A stretch of 64,000 nucleotides of DNA from an uncultured Bacteroidales bacterium. Its GTDB lineage: Bacteria; Bacteroidota; Bacteroidia; Bacteroidales; WCHB1-69. A program made the translations under genes and the position numbers. The stretch lies in the NCBI GenBank assembly GCA_900315245.1, contig OMYJ01000002.1, positions 121,864 to 185,863 on the forward strand, written 5' to 3'. Below are positions 44,605 through 54,490 of the stretch, piece after piece (positions within the stretch are counted from its first letter, which is position 1; each line of letters begins with the position of its first letter). The notes beneath the pieces are model-generated. The model was not told where the DNA came from, made no database searches, and was given only the letters and a program-made list of their open reading frames with translations.

Positions 44605-47217
44605 CTACTGCAATTTCTCCTTCGCCAATCGCATGGCTTCTTCAACTGCAGCAGATACTCCGTCGGGGTTCTTGCCGCCAGCCATGGCGAGGGTCGGGTG
44701 ACCGCCGCCACCGCCTTGCATCAGCTTGCCGGCTGCCCGCACCAGTGTCGGAGCATCCACTTTGTCCGTGAGATTTGTGCTGATGGCCACCGCCAAATTC
44801 GGTTTGCCGTCGTGTACGCCGCCCAGCACAACCACGTGGTTGTCACCCTCGCGCAACTGCAGGGCGACCTGCCGCAGCATGTCAGCAGAGTAATCGACAA
44901 CTTTCGACATAAATAAGACGCCATTAACCTCTTCAGCATTCTCCATCAGGGATTTACCGAACTCCAAAGCCATCTGACGGTCAATGTCTTCCATCTTCTT
45001 ACGGAGCATCTGGCAGTCGTCTAGCAACTTCTGCACCGACTGCAGCAGATTGGTGGCATTCGTCATGGCCTTCAGTTGAGTAATAGTATCCTGTTCTTCG
45101 TATATAAGATTTTCAGCGGCCTCTCCGGTTACTGCCTCAATACGGCGCACGCCAGCGGCCACCGCGCCTTCGGACACGATCTTGAACAGCCCGATGTTGC
45201 CCGTCGCGGAGGTGTGTGTTCCACCGCAAAGCTCTACCGCGTTGCCGAACTGGATCACGCGAACGGTCTTGCCGTACTTCTCGCCGAACAGAGCGATGGC
45301 TCCGCGCTCGCGAGCCTCCTCAATCGGCACATCGACAAATTCCTGCAACGGCAAGTTCTGGCGAATCATAGCGTTCACCATCTTCTCGGCCGCACGCAGC
45401 TCTTCATCCGTCACCTTGGCGAAGTGGGAGAAGTCGAAACGCAGCCGGTCGGAAGCCACCATGGAACCCTTCTGCTCCACGTGCGTGCCCAAAACCGCAC
45501 GCAACGCATGGTCAAGCAGGTGCGTGGCAGAGTGGTTGTTAGCCGTCTTCTGCCGCTTCACCTCATCGATGTGCGCAGTGAAATCGGCCGTCACATCGGC
45601 AGGGATCTTGTTGGCGTGGTGAATCACCAAATTGTTCTCTTTCGTGGTATTGTAGATATCCACTGTCTCCGTGCCGTTGGTCAGCACACCAGTGTCGCCT
45701 ACCTGTCCGCCCGACTCCGCGTAGAATGGGGTTTTGTCGAGGACAATCTGGAAGTAAGTCTTGTTTTTGGCAGTTACTTGTCTGTATTTCACTATTTTAC
45801 AAACGCATTCCGCCTCTTTGTAACCGACAAACACAGTGGGGTTTTCCTGAGGAAGCAATTCAACCCAGTCGCCGGCGGAGATAGACGTGGCAGCGCGGGA
45901 ACGTTCCTTCTGCTGGCGCAAACCTTCTGCGAAACCGTCCATATCGACGGTCAGGTTCTTCTCGGAAGCCATCAAGCAGGTAAGGTCTATCGGGAAACCG
46001 TAAGTATCGAACAATTCGAAAGCGAAATCACCGTCGATGACCGTCTTGCCCGCCATCTTCTTGACGTAGTTCTCGAACTTGAGGATGCCGGAGTCAAGGG
46101 TTTTGAGGAAGGAGGTCTCCTCTTCGCGGATAACATTCTCAATAAGCTGCTGCTGTGCCTTGATTTCCGGGAACTGGTGTCCCATCTGCGCCACGAGGTC
46201 AGCGACGAGCGCGTGCATGAAGGGCTCTTTGAAGTTGAGGAAGGTGAAACCGTAACGGATAGCGCGGCGCAGGATGCGACGGATCACGTAGCCGGCTCCT
46301 GTGTTGGAAGGCAGCTGTCCGTCGGCGATGGCGAAGGTGACGGCGCGCAGGTGGTCGGCCACCACACGCAAGGCCACATCCACATCGTGCTTCTCGCCGT
46401 ACTTCACCCCGGCATTCTGCGCAATCTTTTGAATAATCGGCTGGAAAACATCCGTGTCGTAGTTGGATTTCTTATTCTGGACGGCCATGCAAAGACGCTC
46501 GAAGCCCATGCCCGTATCAACGTGCTTGGCAGCCAACGGGTGCAACTCGCCGGAAACCACGCGGTTGAACTGCATAAACACGAGGTTCCAGATTTCGATA
46601 ACCAGCGGGTTGTCCTTGTTCACCAACTCGGCACCGGGAACTTTGGCGCGTTCGTCGTCGTCACGCAGGTCAATGTGGATTTCGGAGCAGGGGCCGCAGG
46701 GACCGGTGTCGCCCATCTCCCAGAAATTGTCTTTCTTATTGCCCTTGAGGATCCGGTCTTCCGGAAGATACGCCTTCCAGAAATCGAAGGCCTCCTGGTC
46801 AAAGGCGGTGCCATCTTTCTCGTCACCGGCGAAAACGGTGGCGTAGAGGCGGGATTTGTCGAGTTTCATCACCTCGGTGAGGAACTCCCACGCGTAGGCG
46901 ATGGCCTCTTTCTTGAAGTAGTCACCGAACGACCAGTTGCCGAGCATTTCGAACATGGTGTGGTGATAGGTGTCGCGACCGACCTCCTCAAGATCGTTAT
47001 GTTTGCCGGAAACGCGGAGGCATTTCTGCGAGTCGGCCACGCGCGGAAATTCGCGCGGGGTGTTGCCGAGGAAAATGTCCTTGAACTGGTTCATACCGGC
47101 ATTGGTGAACATCAATGTCGGGTCATTCTTAATCACCATCGGTGCGGAGGGCACAATCTGGTGGCCTTTGGACTTGAAAAAGTCCAGAAAAGCGGAGCGT
47201 ATTTCGTTGGATGTCAT
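44605..47217 (-). CDS. alaS: Alanyl-tRNA synthetase
   Basis: An 870-residue full-length AlaS. The aminoacylation core opens with 'MTSNEIRSAFLDFFKSKGHQIVPSAPMV'. Typical motifs are 'TNAGMNQFKDIFLG', 'WSFGDYFKKEAI' and 'NTGAGYVIRRILRRAIRYG'. The editing site is 'HSATHLLDHALR' (HxxxH) with 'CGGTHTSATGNI' downstream. The C-terminal domain ends with a glycine-rich 'GGGGGHPTLAMAGG' type segment. Standard translation enzyme with own promoter. Confidence 0.97.
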   Translation of the reverse strand: MTSNEIRSAFLDFFKSKGHQIVPSAPMVIKNDPTLMFTNAGMNQFKDIFLGNTPREFPRVADSQKCLRVSGKHNDLEEVGRDTYHHTMFEMLGNWSFGDYFKKEAIAYAWEFLTEVMKLDKSRLYATVFAGDEKDGTAFDQEAFDFWKAYLPEDRILKGNKKDNFWEMGDTGPCGPCSEIHIDLRDDDERAKVPGAELVNKDNPLVIEIWNLVFMQFNRVVSGELHPLAAKHVDTGMGFERLCMAVQNKKSNYDTDVFQPIIQKIAQNAGVKYGEKHDVDVALRVVADHLRAVTFAIADGQLPSNTGAGYVIRRILRRAIRYGFTFLNFKEPFMHALVADLVAQMGHQFPEIKAQQQLIENVIREEETSFLKTLDSGILKFENYVKKMAGKTVIDGDFAFELFDTYGFPIDLTCLMASEKNLTVDMDGFAEGLRQQKERSRAATSISAGDWVELLPQENPTVFVGYKEAECVCKIVKYRQVTAKNKTYFQIVLDKTPFYAESGGQVGDTGVLTNGTETVDIYNTTKENNLVIHHANKIPADVTADFTAHIDEVKRQKTANNHSATHLLDHALRAVLGTHVEQKGSMVASDRLRFDFSHFAKVTDEELRAAEKMVNAMIRQNLPLQEFVDVPIEEARERGAIALFGEKYGKTVRVIQFGNAVELCGGTHTSATGNIGLFKIVSEGAVAAGVRRIEAVTGEAAENLIYEEQDTITQLKAMTNATNLLQSVQKLLDDCQMLRKKMEDIDRQMALEFGKSLMENAEEVNGVLFMSKVVDYSADMLRQVALQLREGDNHVVVLGGVHDGKPNLAVAISTNLTDKVDAPTLVRAAGKLMQGGGGGHPTLAMAGGKNPDGVSAAVEEAMRLAKEKLQ

Positions 47218-47237
47218 AATCTGAAAAATTAAAAGCG

Positions 47238-47245
47238 CAAAAGTA
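47238..47245 (-). promoter_or_regulatory. -7 element for alaS
   Basis: TACTTTTG on the minus strand, leader about 14 bases. Confidence 0.5.
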
Positions 47246-47347
47246 CAAAAAAAAGGACAATTGAGAATGGATAATTGATAATTATCTGGGCACGATGGGA
47301 AATAGACGACGACTTAGAACGTATTATCTATATGTTTGAATATTTTG

Positions 47348-47355
47348 TAATTTTG
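47348..47355 (+). promoter_or_regulatory. -7 element for the defence operon
   Basis: TAATTTTG, 15 bases before the first hsdM ATG, leaving a leader of only about 8 bases. No other promoter is evident within the operon until 58308, so the seven genes are probably one transcript. Confidence 0.55.
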
Positions 47356-47369
47356 CATTTTTAAAAATT

Positions 47370-48845
47370 ATGTTGACCTTTTCTCAATTAGAACAATACC
47401 TTTCCAAAGCAGCTTGGATTCTCAAGGGTCCAGTGGATGCTGCTGATTTTAAGGTATATATATTCCCCCTGCTGTTCTTCAAGCGGATTTCGGACGTTTA
47501 TGACGAGGAGTATAACGAAGCCTTGTCGGAAAGCGATGGAGACCACGAATATGCTTCCGGAGCGGAAATGCATCGGTTTATCATTCCAAAAGGATGCCAT
47601 TGGAACGATGTTCGCGCTGTAACAACCAATGTCGGCAGCGCCATCAAAGGGGCGTTTTCTCAGATTGAGCAGGCCAATCCGCAATATTTGGCCAACATTT
47701 TCGGTGATGCCGCTTGGACCAATAAGGACAAACTGTCTGACGAATTGCTATGCCGCTTGATTGAGCACTATTCGCAATACAACCTCTCCAATTCCAATGT
47801 GGAACCTGATGTCTTAGGCAGAGCTTACGAATATCTCATCAAGATGTTTGCCGACCAGACCAATAAAAAGGCTGGTGAATTTTACACACCTCGCTCGGTG
47901 GTGCACCTGATGGGATTAATTGTCAACCCGCAACAAGGCGAAACCATCTACGACCCTGCTTGCGGAACAGCAGGAATGTTGCTGGAATGTGTCGAACAGG
48001 TGAAGCAAAACGGCGGCGACTTCCGCACACTTAAACTATACGGACAGGAGAAGAACCTGACCACTTCCACCATTGCCCGAATGAACATGTTCCTGCACGG
48101 CATTGAGGATTTCCATATTGAGCGTGGCGACACCTTGCGCGAACCCAAGTTTTTCAAATACGACCATCTGCAACAGTTCAACATTGTCATAGCAAACCCG
48201 CCTTTTTCATTAAGCAACTGGGGTGCAGAAGATTGGGCCGATGACATTTATGGTCGTAATATTGCCGGCACGCCACCTAAAGGCAATGGCGACATGGCCT
48301 GGGTGCAGCACATGGTGAAATCGATGGACGAAAAGACCGGGCGCGTGGCGGTAGTGCTTCCCCACGGTGCTCTGTTCCGCAAAAACGCCGAAGCTAAGAT
48401 TCGTTCCGTGTTGTTGGAGAAGGATTTGCTGGAAGCCGTCATCGGATTGGGCGAGAACATCTTCTATGGAGCCACACTTTCCGCTTGCATTCTGATTTTC
48501 AGGGCAAACAAAGAGAAATCCAAAAAAGGCAAATTCCTTTTCATCGATGCCGCCGACCAAGTGAAAAAAGGTCGTGCCCAGAACACTTTGGAACCCGAAC
48601 ACATTGAGACCATATATAAATGGTATTCCGATTTCGAGGATGTGAAGAATCACGCTAAGGTGGTTGGAATCGAAGAAATCAAAGCCAATAACTATAACCT
48701 GAACATCCCGCTCTATGTGGAGAAAGAGATGACCGACAACCTGCCGACCTTGGAAGAGGCCAAAGAACAACTGAAAATTGCCGTTGAAGAAGCACGAGAA
48801 GCCGAGGATCGTTTTATTCACCTGCTAAACGAGTTTGCGAAATGA
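47370..48845 (+). CDS. hsdM: Type I restriction-modification adenine methyltransferase, first copy
   Basis: A 491-residue HsdM. The N-terminal helical domain (about 1-150) begins 'FSQLEQYLSKAAWILKGPVDA'. The methyltransferase core has SAM motif 'DPACGTAGML' at about 195-204 and catalytic 'NPPF' at about 276-279, the N6-adenine type. The C-terminus ends in a charged helix. Together with an HsdS and another HsdM it methylates a bipartite site. It is clearly homologous along its whole length to the next gene (shared 'KRI.DVYDEEY', 'ES(D)GD.EYA', 'IFGDA.WTNK', 'MNM.LHG.E.F'), but clearly diverged from it, so this is an old tandem paralogue pair. ATGA overlap with the next gene. Confidence 0.92.
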   Translation: MLTFSQLEQYLSKAAWILKGPVDAADFKVYIFPLLFFKRISDVYDEEYNEALSESDGDHEYASGAEMHRFIIPKGCHWNDVRAVTTNVGSAIKGAFSQIEQANPQYLANIFGDAAWTNKDKLSDELLCRLIEHYSQYNLSNSNVEPDVLGRAYEYLIKMFADQTNKKAGEFYTPRSVVHLMGLIVNPQQGETIYDPACGTAGMLLECVEQVKQNGGDFRTLKLYGQEKNLTTSTIARMNMFLHGIEDFHIERGDTLREPKFFKYDHLQQFNIVIANPPFSLSNWGAEDWADDIYGRNIAGTPPKGNGDMAWVQHMVKSMDEKTGRVAVVLPHGALFRKNAEAKIRSVLLEKDLLEAVIGLGENIFYGATLSACILIFRANKEKSKKGKFLFIDAADQVKKGRAQNTLEPEHIETIYKWYSDFEDVKNHAKVVGIEEIKANNYNLNIPLYVEKEMTDNLPTLEEAKEQLKIAVEEAREAEDRFIHLLNEFAK

Positions 48846-50302
48846 CACTGAAAGAATTGGAATCATACCTCTGGGGAGCAGCCACCTACCTTCGCGGGTT
48901 CATTGATGCCGGCGACTACAAGCAATACATATTCCCATTGCTGTTTTACAAGCGCATTTGTGATGTGTATGACGAGGAGTACGAAGACGCCTTGGCCGAA
49001 AGCGACGGCGACCTCGAATATGCCGCCTTTGACGAAAACCACCGATTCAAAGTGCCGGCCGAGGCTCACTGGAACCAAGTGCGGCAGGTGACCGTGAGCG
49101 TTGGACAAGCTATCAGCAAGGCGCTGAATGAAATTCAGAAGGTTAACGCACAGCAGCTGCAAGGCATTTTCGGCGATGCCGACTGGACCAACAAAGAACG
49201 CCTTTCAGATGCGATGCTATGCCAACTTATCGAGCATTTCTCTAGCAAAAACTTGAACATCAAGAATGTGCCAAATGACGAGTTGGGTAACGCCTACGAG
49301 TTTCTGATTAAGAAGTTTGCCGATGACAGCGGTCACACGGCTGCCGAGTTTTACACCAACCGCACGGTGGTACGGCTGATGACGCTTATTGCCGACCCGC
49401 ACGAGGGCGAAAGTGTGTATGACCCCACCTGCGGCAGCGGCGGTCTGTTGCTCAACTGCGCCATAATGCTCAAGGAGCAAGGCAAGGAATACCGCACTTT
49501 GCGTCTTTACGGACAGGAAATCAATTTGATAACCTCGGGTATAGCCCGAATGAACATGCTGTTGCACGGCTTTGAGGAGTTCAACATTGTGCGCGGCAAC
49601 ACTTTGAGCAACCCGATATTTATGGAATACGACGAACTCCAGAAGTTCGACATCGTGTTAGCCAATCCGCCTTACTCCATCAAAAGCTGGGACCAAGCGG
49701 CTTTTACCGACGACCCTTACGGCCGCAACATCTGGGGCACACCGCCACAAGGCTGCGCCGACTACGCTTTCCAGCAGCACATCATGAAGAGCCTGAAAAC
49801 CGACACGGGGCGTTGCGTGGTGCTCTGGCCTCACGGCATTCTGTTCCGCGATGCCGAACGCGAAATGCGGCGCAAGATGATTGAGAGCGACTGCGTGGAT
49901 TGTGTCATCGGATTGGGACCAAACCTGTTTTACAACTCGCCGATGGAGGCCTGCCTACTGATTTGCCGGATGCAGAAGCCCGCCAACCGTCGTGGCAAGA
50001 TTCTCTTTATTAACGCCGTTGACGAGGTGAAACGCGACAAGACTATCAGTATGCTTGAAGACAAGCATATCGACAAGATTTTCAAAGCATACAAAGAGTA
50101 CAAGGACATCCCCGGCTTCGCCAAAGTGGTGAAGAACGAGCAGATACTTGAAAACGGCGCCACGCTCAACATCTCGCAATATGTTTCACGATTGGAGGTG
50201 AAAGATGATGCGCCGAAACTCTCGTTTGAAGAATTGCTGGAAGAGTGGGAAAAGAACAGAAACGCGCTTCACCAAGCCATGGAACAATTACTAACAGAAT
50301 AG
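48842..50302 (+). CDS. hsdM: Type I restriction-modification adenine methyltransferase, second copy
   Basis: A 486-residue HsdM paralogue, again complete: SAM motif 'DPTCGSGGLL' at about 194-203 and catalytic 'NPPY' at about 275-278. The catalytic tetrapeptide differs from that of the first copy (NPPF). Both copies keep every key residue, so both should be active. Ordinary type I enzymes use two identical HsdM chains; here a heterodimer with one chain per half-site is possible. It starts in a four-base overlap with the first copy and is followed after 18 bases by the regulator gene. Confidence 0.92.
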   Translation: MTLKELESYLWGAATYLRGFIDAGDYKQYIFPLLFYKRICDVYDEEYEDALAESDGDLEYAAFDENHRFKVPAEAHWNQVRQVTVSVGQAISKALNEIQKVNAQQLQGIFGDADWTNKERLSDAMLCQLIEHFSSKNLNIKNVPNDELGNAYEFLIKKFADDSGHTAAEFYTNRTVVRLMTLIADPHEGESVYDPTCGSGGLLLNCAIMLKEQGKEYRTLRLYGQEINLITSGIARMNMLLHGFEEFNIVRGNTLSNPIFMEYDELQKFDIVLANPPYSIKSWDQAAFTDDPYGRNIWGTPPQGCADYAFQQHIMKSLKTDTGRCVVLWPHGILFRDAEREMRRKMIESDCVDCVIGLGPNLFYNSPMEACLLICRMQKPANRRGKILFINAVDEVKRDKTISMLEDKHIDKIFKAYKEYKDIPGFAKVVKNEQILENGATLNISQYVSRLEVKDDAPKLSFEELLEEWEKNRNALHQAMEQLLTE

Positions 50303-50320
50303 AATAAACGAAGAAACTAT

Positions 50321-52117
50321 ATGACCGAAACCAACCGCATAGAATTCAAGCGTGAGCTGACAAAGGAACTTGATATTGAGAAAGAAGTGGTGGCTTTTCT
50401 CAATTATCGTGAAGGGGGCATCATCTATATCGGTATTGATGACAGCGGGAAACCTGTTGGAGTGAAAGATATAGATGGTGTTATGCTCAAAATAAAGGAC
50501 CGCATCCGTTCCGGCATCTCTCCTTCACCAATGGGTTTGTTCGATGTTACAGTGGAACACGTTGAAAATGTGCCCGTCATCAAAGTATTCGTTTCATCAG
50601 GCAGCGAGAAACCCTATTGCAAGACCAAATATGGTTTATCTGAAAGAGGTTGTTTCATTCGGGTGGGCACAGCCGCCGAACCCATGCCCATTGCCATGAT
50701 AGACGACCTTTACGCCCACCGTGTGCGCAATTCGCTCCGCAACATCCGTTCACCACGCAAGAACCTTACGTTTCGTCAACTTCATATATATTATGAAAGC
50801 AAGGGTCTGATGCTTAATGAGCATTTTATGGAAAACCTTGACTTATTGACCGATGCCAACGAACCCAACTATGTGGCATACTTGCTCGCTGACGAGAACA
50901 GCACCTCCATAAAGGTAGCCAAATATGCAGGCACTGACCGTGACATACTGATAGCCAACAACGAACTCGGCTATTGCTCGCTACTGAAAGCAACCGACCA
51001 GGTACTTGACAAGCTGAAAGTGGAAAATAATGTCAGCAGCGAAATAACCTACAAACGTCGTATTGAATCCCCTTTGTGGGACGAGCGGGCCATGCGCGAA
51101 ATAGTCATCAACGCCATTGTGCACAACGACTACTATACCAATGAGGTGCCTCCAAAGTTTGAAATATTTTCTGACCGCATCGAGATAACCTCCGCTGGCC
51201 GATTGCCTATTGATATGACGCAAGAAGAATTCTTTGGCGGAGTAAGCTCGCCACGAAACAAGGAACTTATGCGGGTGTTCCGCGATGTGGATCTGGTGGA
51301 ATCTCTAGGCTCGGGTATGAAACGCATAGGGAAAGTCTATTCACTTAAGGACATCTTCTCGTTTACCACAAATTTCATTCGCACCTCAATCCCATTTCAC
51401 TCGCAGAAAACAGGCCGCACTCCTTCCGACGATACCGTATTCGACAATGTAAATGACAATTCTGGCAATGCAAATGACACGATTAATCAATTGGAACCTA
51501 CCAAAAGACAGTTAGACATACTCTGTCTCATCGCAAATGTCGCCAACGGTCGTGGCAGTGTAAAAAGCGGACTGACGACCAAAGAAATCGTATCCAAACT
51601 TAACTGGTCGGAGCGTGTCATCTATCGTGAATTGGCCACACTCAAGCAGTTAGGACTTATTCAACGCATTGGTTCCGACAAGAACGGATTCTGGGCAGTG
51701 GCCAAGGAAGGGGAAAATGTTTTATATAATGGCAGTGTAAATGGCAATGTAAATGGCAGTGTAAATATCTTTGATGAATTATCTGAAAGACAGAAAGATA
51801 TTGTTATTTTCATACAAAATATCGGACAAAATATCACGGAAAATGTCGCACAAAATGTCGCAGAAAATGTCGCAGAAAAAAACAAGGTAAACACAAAATA
51901 CCTTGCCGACAAATTAGGAGTGAGCAGGAAGACCGTACAGAGGGAATTAGCTGAATTGGCTGAAAGACAGATTGTTCAATGGGTTGGCTCCGACAAAACC
52001 GGCCACTGGGAAGTGACCTGTCCCTCGAATGTCCCTCAAGATGACCCTCGAAATGTCCCCCAAGATGGCAGTGAAAATGTCGCACAAAATGTCGCAGTAA
52101 AAAGCAAGAAGCAATGA
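50321..52117 (+). CDS. AlbA_2/RecG-like ATP-binding regulator with winged helices
   Basis: A 598-residue protein. The N-terminal Schlafen-type AlbA_2 domain (about 5-125) has 'NRIEFKRELTKELDIEKEVVAFLN' and 'GGIIYIGIDDSGKPVGV'. A RecG-like ATPase domain follows (about 245-365: 'MREIVINAIVHNDYY', 'EIFSDRIEITSAGRLP', 'ESLGSGMKRIG'). Two winged-helix units ('TKEIVSKLNWSERVIYRELATLKQLG' and 'TKYLADKLGVSRKTVQRELAELAERQ') come last. Asn/Val-rich 12-base repeats link and end them. Such genes often sit inside type I operons and probably regulate them, but the role is unproven. Its stop overlaps the hsdS start (ATGA). Confidence 0.8.
   Translation: MTETNRIEFKRELTKELDIEKEVVAFLNYREGGIIYIGIDDSGKPVGVKDIDGVMLKIKDRIRSGISPSPMGLFDVTVEHVENVPVIKVFVSSGSEKPYCKTKYGLSERGCFIRVGTAAEPMPIAMIDDLYAHRVRNSLRNIRSPRKNLTFRQLHIYYESKGLMLNEHFMENLDLLTDANEPNYVAYLLADENSTSIKVAKYAGTDRDILIANNELGYCSLLKATDQVLDKLKVENNVSSEITYKRRIESPLWDERAMREIVINAIVHNDYYTNEVPPKFEIFSDRIEITSAGRLPIDMTQEEFFGGVSSPRNKELMRVFRDVDLVESLGSGMKRIGKVYSLKDIFSFTTNFIRTSIPFHSQKTGRTPSDDTVFDNVNDNSGNANDTINQLEPTKRQLDILCLIANVANGRGSVKSGLTTKEIVSKLNWSERVIYRELATLKQLGLIQRIGSDKNGFWAVAKEGENVLYNGSVNGNVNGSVNIFDELSERQKDIVIFIQNIGQNITENVAQNVAENVAEKNKVNTKYLADKLGVSRKTVQRELAELAERQIVQWVGSDKTGHWEVTCPSNVPQDDPRNVPQDGSENVAQNVAVKSKKQ
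51731..51875 (+). repeat. 12-base tandem repeats coding for Asn/Val linkers
   Basis: Three units of GGCAGTGTAAAT (51731-51766; middle unit one base different) and five units of AAAATGTCGCAG type (51816-51875; the first two degenerate, the last two identical). Further copies lie at 52070-52100. All are multiples of 12 bases, so gain or loss of a unit keeps the frame. They flank the last winged helix of the regulator. Confidence 0.85.
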
Positions 52118-53250
52118 ATGAACTACACATAGATAAAACCCACTGGAAGAAATACAGGTTTGACGAGGTTTGCCGGCAGGTGAACGAGGCGACGAAGGAC
52201 CCTGTTGCGGATGGATTGGACCATGTGGTTGGACTTGAGCACATTGAGCCTAACAACCTGCACATTACCCAATGGGACACGTTGGAGAAAGAGACCACTT
52301 TCACCCGTAAGTTCAAGAAGGGGCAAGTGTTGTTTGGCCGCCGCCGTGCCTACCAGCGCAAAGTGGCCTACGCCGAGTTTGACGGCATCTGTTCCGGCGA
52401 CATCTTAGTGTTTGAAGCCATTGAAGATGTGCTTCTGCCCGAATTGCTGCCGTTTTTGATACAAAGCGAAGGCTTTTTCCAAAAGGCGTTGGCCACCTCT
52501 GCGGGTTCGCTCTCTCCGCGCACCAAATTTAAGGAGTTGGCCGATTACGAGTTCCTCCTCCCGCCCAAAGCCGAGCAGAAGCGCCTTGCCGAGCTGCTCT
52601 GGGCCGCCGACGAGGTGGTGGAGAAGGAGAAGAGGGAGAGGGAAAAGGTGGAGGAATTGTACAATCATCAAATTGAGGATCTTTTTGTTGGTGATAAAGT
52701 CACATTTGGGAATTGTGCAAATATAAATGAAAGTACATTGGGAGCTAAAACTCCAAATGATTACAAATTTTACTATATCGATATTGCAAGTATCATTTCA
52801 CCAAAGCATTTAGGTCCATTGACCGAATACTCTTTTGCAGATGCGCCATCGCGAGCACGTAGAATTGTAAAACAAAATGACATCGTTTTGTCATTGGTAA
52901 GGCCTTATTTGAAATCATTCGTCCAAATCAAAAATAATCAGGATAACCTAATTGCTTCTACTGGCACAGCTGTTGTTTCTGCAAAATCTGAAAACAGCAC
53001 GGACTTTCTTTTTCACATGCTATTTTCAAAAGCATTCATGACATTTTGCAAAAACAGAATGAATGGGACAAATTATCCAGCAATTACGCCAGCCGATTTA
53101 GCTGATTTTCAACTACCATCATACAATTATGATGAGCAATTATCCATTGCAAACAAACTAAATGCAATTGACAATACAATTGAGCAACTTGAAGGTCAAA
53201 TTGCTCTTTCACAACAGATAAAACAAGAATTAATCAATAAAGTGTTTTAG
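52114..53250 (+). CDS. hsdS: Type I restriction-modification specificity subunit
   Basis: A 378-residue HsdS with two target-recognition domains, about 1-150 and 200-330, each followed by a conserved helix ('KAEQKRLAELLWAADEVVEKEK' near 160-180; 'LSIANKLNAIDNTIEQLEGQI' near 345-365). The first half is GC-richer, like the hsdM genes; from about 52680 on the codons turn AT-rich and the sequence resembles the next two genes. This suggests the second recognition domain was replaced by recombination in the central helix. The DNA target cannot be read from sequence. Four bases separate it from the ATPase gene. Confidence 0.9.
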   Translation: MNELHIDKTHWKKYRFDEVCRQVNEATKDPVADGLDHVVGLEHIEPNNLHITQWDTLEKETTFTRKFKKGQVLFGRRRAYQRKVAYAEFDGICSGDILVFEAIEDVLLPELLPFLIQSEGFFQKALATSAGSLSPRTKFKELADYEFLLPPKAEQKRLAELLWAADEVVEKEKREREKVEELYNHQIEDLFVGDKVTFGNCANINESTLGAKTPNDYKFYYIDIASIISPKHLGPLTEYSFADAPSRARRIVKQNDIVLSLVRPYLKSFVQIKNNQDNLIASTGTAVVSAKSENSTDFLFHMLFSKAFMTFCKNRMNGTNYPAITPADLADFQLPSYNYDEQLSIANKLNAIDNTIEQLEGQIALSQQIKQELINKVF

Positions 53251-53254
53251 ATAT

Positions 53255-54490
53255 ATGTTATTTAAGAAACTATCACTGAATAAGTGGAAACAGTTTGAAA
53301 CTGTTGACATTGATTTCCACGACCGACTAACTGTACTAACCGGTGCAAATGGTTCGGGCAAAACCACAATTCTTCATTTATTGGCTAGACATTTTGGTTG
53401 GGGGTTTCAGGAACTTGCAACCCCTTCAAAAGACACTGCAACTGGTTTGATAAAATTCTTTTCTCGATTGTTTAAGAAAGACCAAAACTTGAATGAAAAT
53501 CCTGTAATTGGAAACATAACATATGACAATGGGGAAACAGCCGATTTAAGGATCAATCACAATCAAACAGCAAAGTACGATGTAACAATTCAGTATAATC
53601 ATAGAAATAATACAAATAAAATAACAGGACTAAATATTTCATCTCATAGAAACGTATTTAAGTACCAAGAAGTACCATCTGTTTCTACACAAAAAAGAGG
53701 CAGGAGAGGGGCTTTCCAACTATCGGAACAAAGTTCAAAAACAGAATTGTTACAAACGGGATATTATGAGCACAAACCTATTAACTATATAATAAAAGAG
53801 ACCTTATTAAATTGGGCAATAGGTGGAAGTGGAAATGAATTTATTATTCCTGATGCTGAGTTAAGAAAAAACTATCTTGATTTTCAAGAAAAACTACGAA
53901 TATTATTTCCTAAAAACATAGGCTTTAGGAAAATCTCTGTAAGGAATTATGAGATTGTTCTTGAAACAGATTCTGGAGATTTTATGATAGATTCTGTATC
54001 AGGAGGTTTAGCCTCGATAATAGATTTATGCTGGCAAATATTCAATTTTTCTGATGCATCAGAAAAGTTTGTTGTGCTTATTGATGAAATCGAAAACCAT
54101 TTACATGCAGCAATGCAACGTTCTATACTACCTGATTTAATAAAAGCATTTCCTAACGTTCAATTCATTGTGTCAACCCATAGTCCTCTCATTATTGCCT
54201 CTGTAAAAGATTCATATATATATGCTTTTAGGTATAATGAAGATAATCGGGTGTATAGCGAAAAACTAGATTTAGTTAACAAAGCAAGATCTGCCTCTGA
54301 GATACTAAATGAAGTATTGGGTGTTCCTTTTACGATGCCAATATGGGCTGAAGATAAATTACTGGAAATCATTAACAAATATAAAGGTCAAGAGCTAACA
54401 GAAATTTTGTTCAACTCCATGAGACAGGAGTTTAAAGACAATGGATTAGAGAGTTTAATGCCAATTGCAATAAATCAAATTTTAGAATGA
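53255..54490 (+). CDS. AAA ATPase, PtuA-like (Septu-type)
   Basis: A 411-residue SMC/OLD-type ATPase. Walker A 'GANGSGKTT' is at about 30-38, a signature-like 'SVSGGLASIIDLCW' near 247-260, Walker B 'FVVLIDEIENHLH' with Asp near 277, and the switch histidine in 'FIVSTHSPLI' near 309. No TOPRIM nuclease domain is present, so it is not a single-chain OLD nuclease. The HNH gene overlaps its stop by four bases. ATPase plus HNH is the composition of the Septu anti-phage system and of the effector pair of some retrons. No reverse transcriptase is nearby. AT-rich compared with hsdM and hsdR. Confidence 0.8.
   Translation: MLFKKLSLNKWKQFETVDIDFHDRLTVLTGANGSGKTTILHLLARHFGWGFQELATPSKDTATGLIKFFSRLFKKDQNLNENPVIGNITYDNGETADLRINHNQTAKYDVTIQYNHRNNTNKITGLNISSHRNVFKYQEVPSVSTQKRGRRGAFQLSEQSSKTELLQTGYYEHKPINYIIKETLLNWAIGGSGNEFIIPDAELRKNYLDFQEKLRILFPKNIGFRKISVRNYEIVLETDSGDFMIDSVSGGLASIIDLCWQIFNFSDASEKFVVLIDEIENHLHAAMQRSILPDLIKAFPNVQFIVSTHSPLIIASVKDSYIYAFRYNEDNRVYSEKLDLVNKARSASEILNEVLGVPFTMPIWAEDKLLEIINKYKGQELTEILFNSMRQEFKDNGLESLMPIAINQILE

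Noticed and set aside
45076..47232. 718-codon frame on the plus strand
   Set aside because: Antisense to alaS, which has all AlaS motifs.
53255..54490. Single-chain OLD/Gabija A nuclease
   Set aside because: The protein is 411 residues and ends soon after the ATPase core; no TOPRIM motifs follow.
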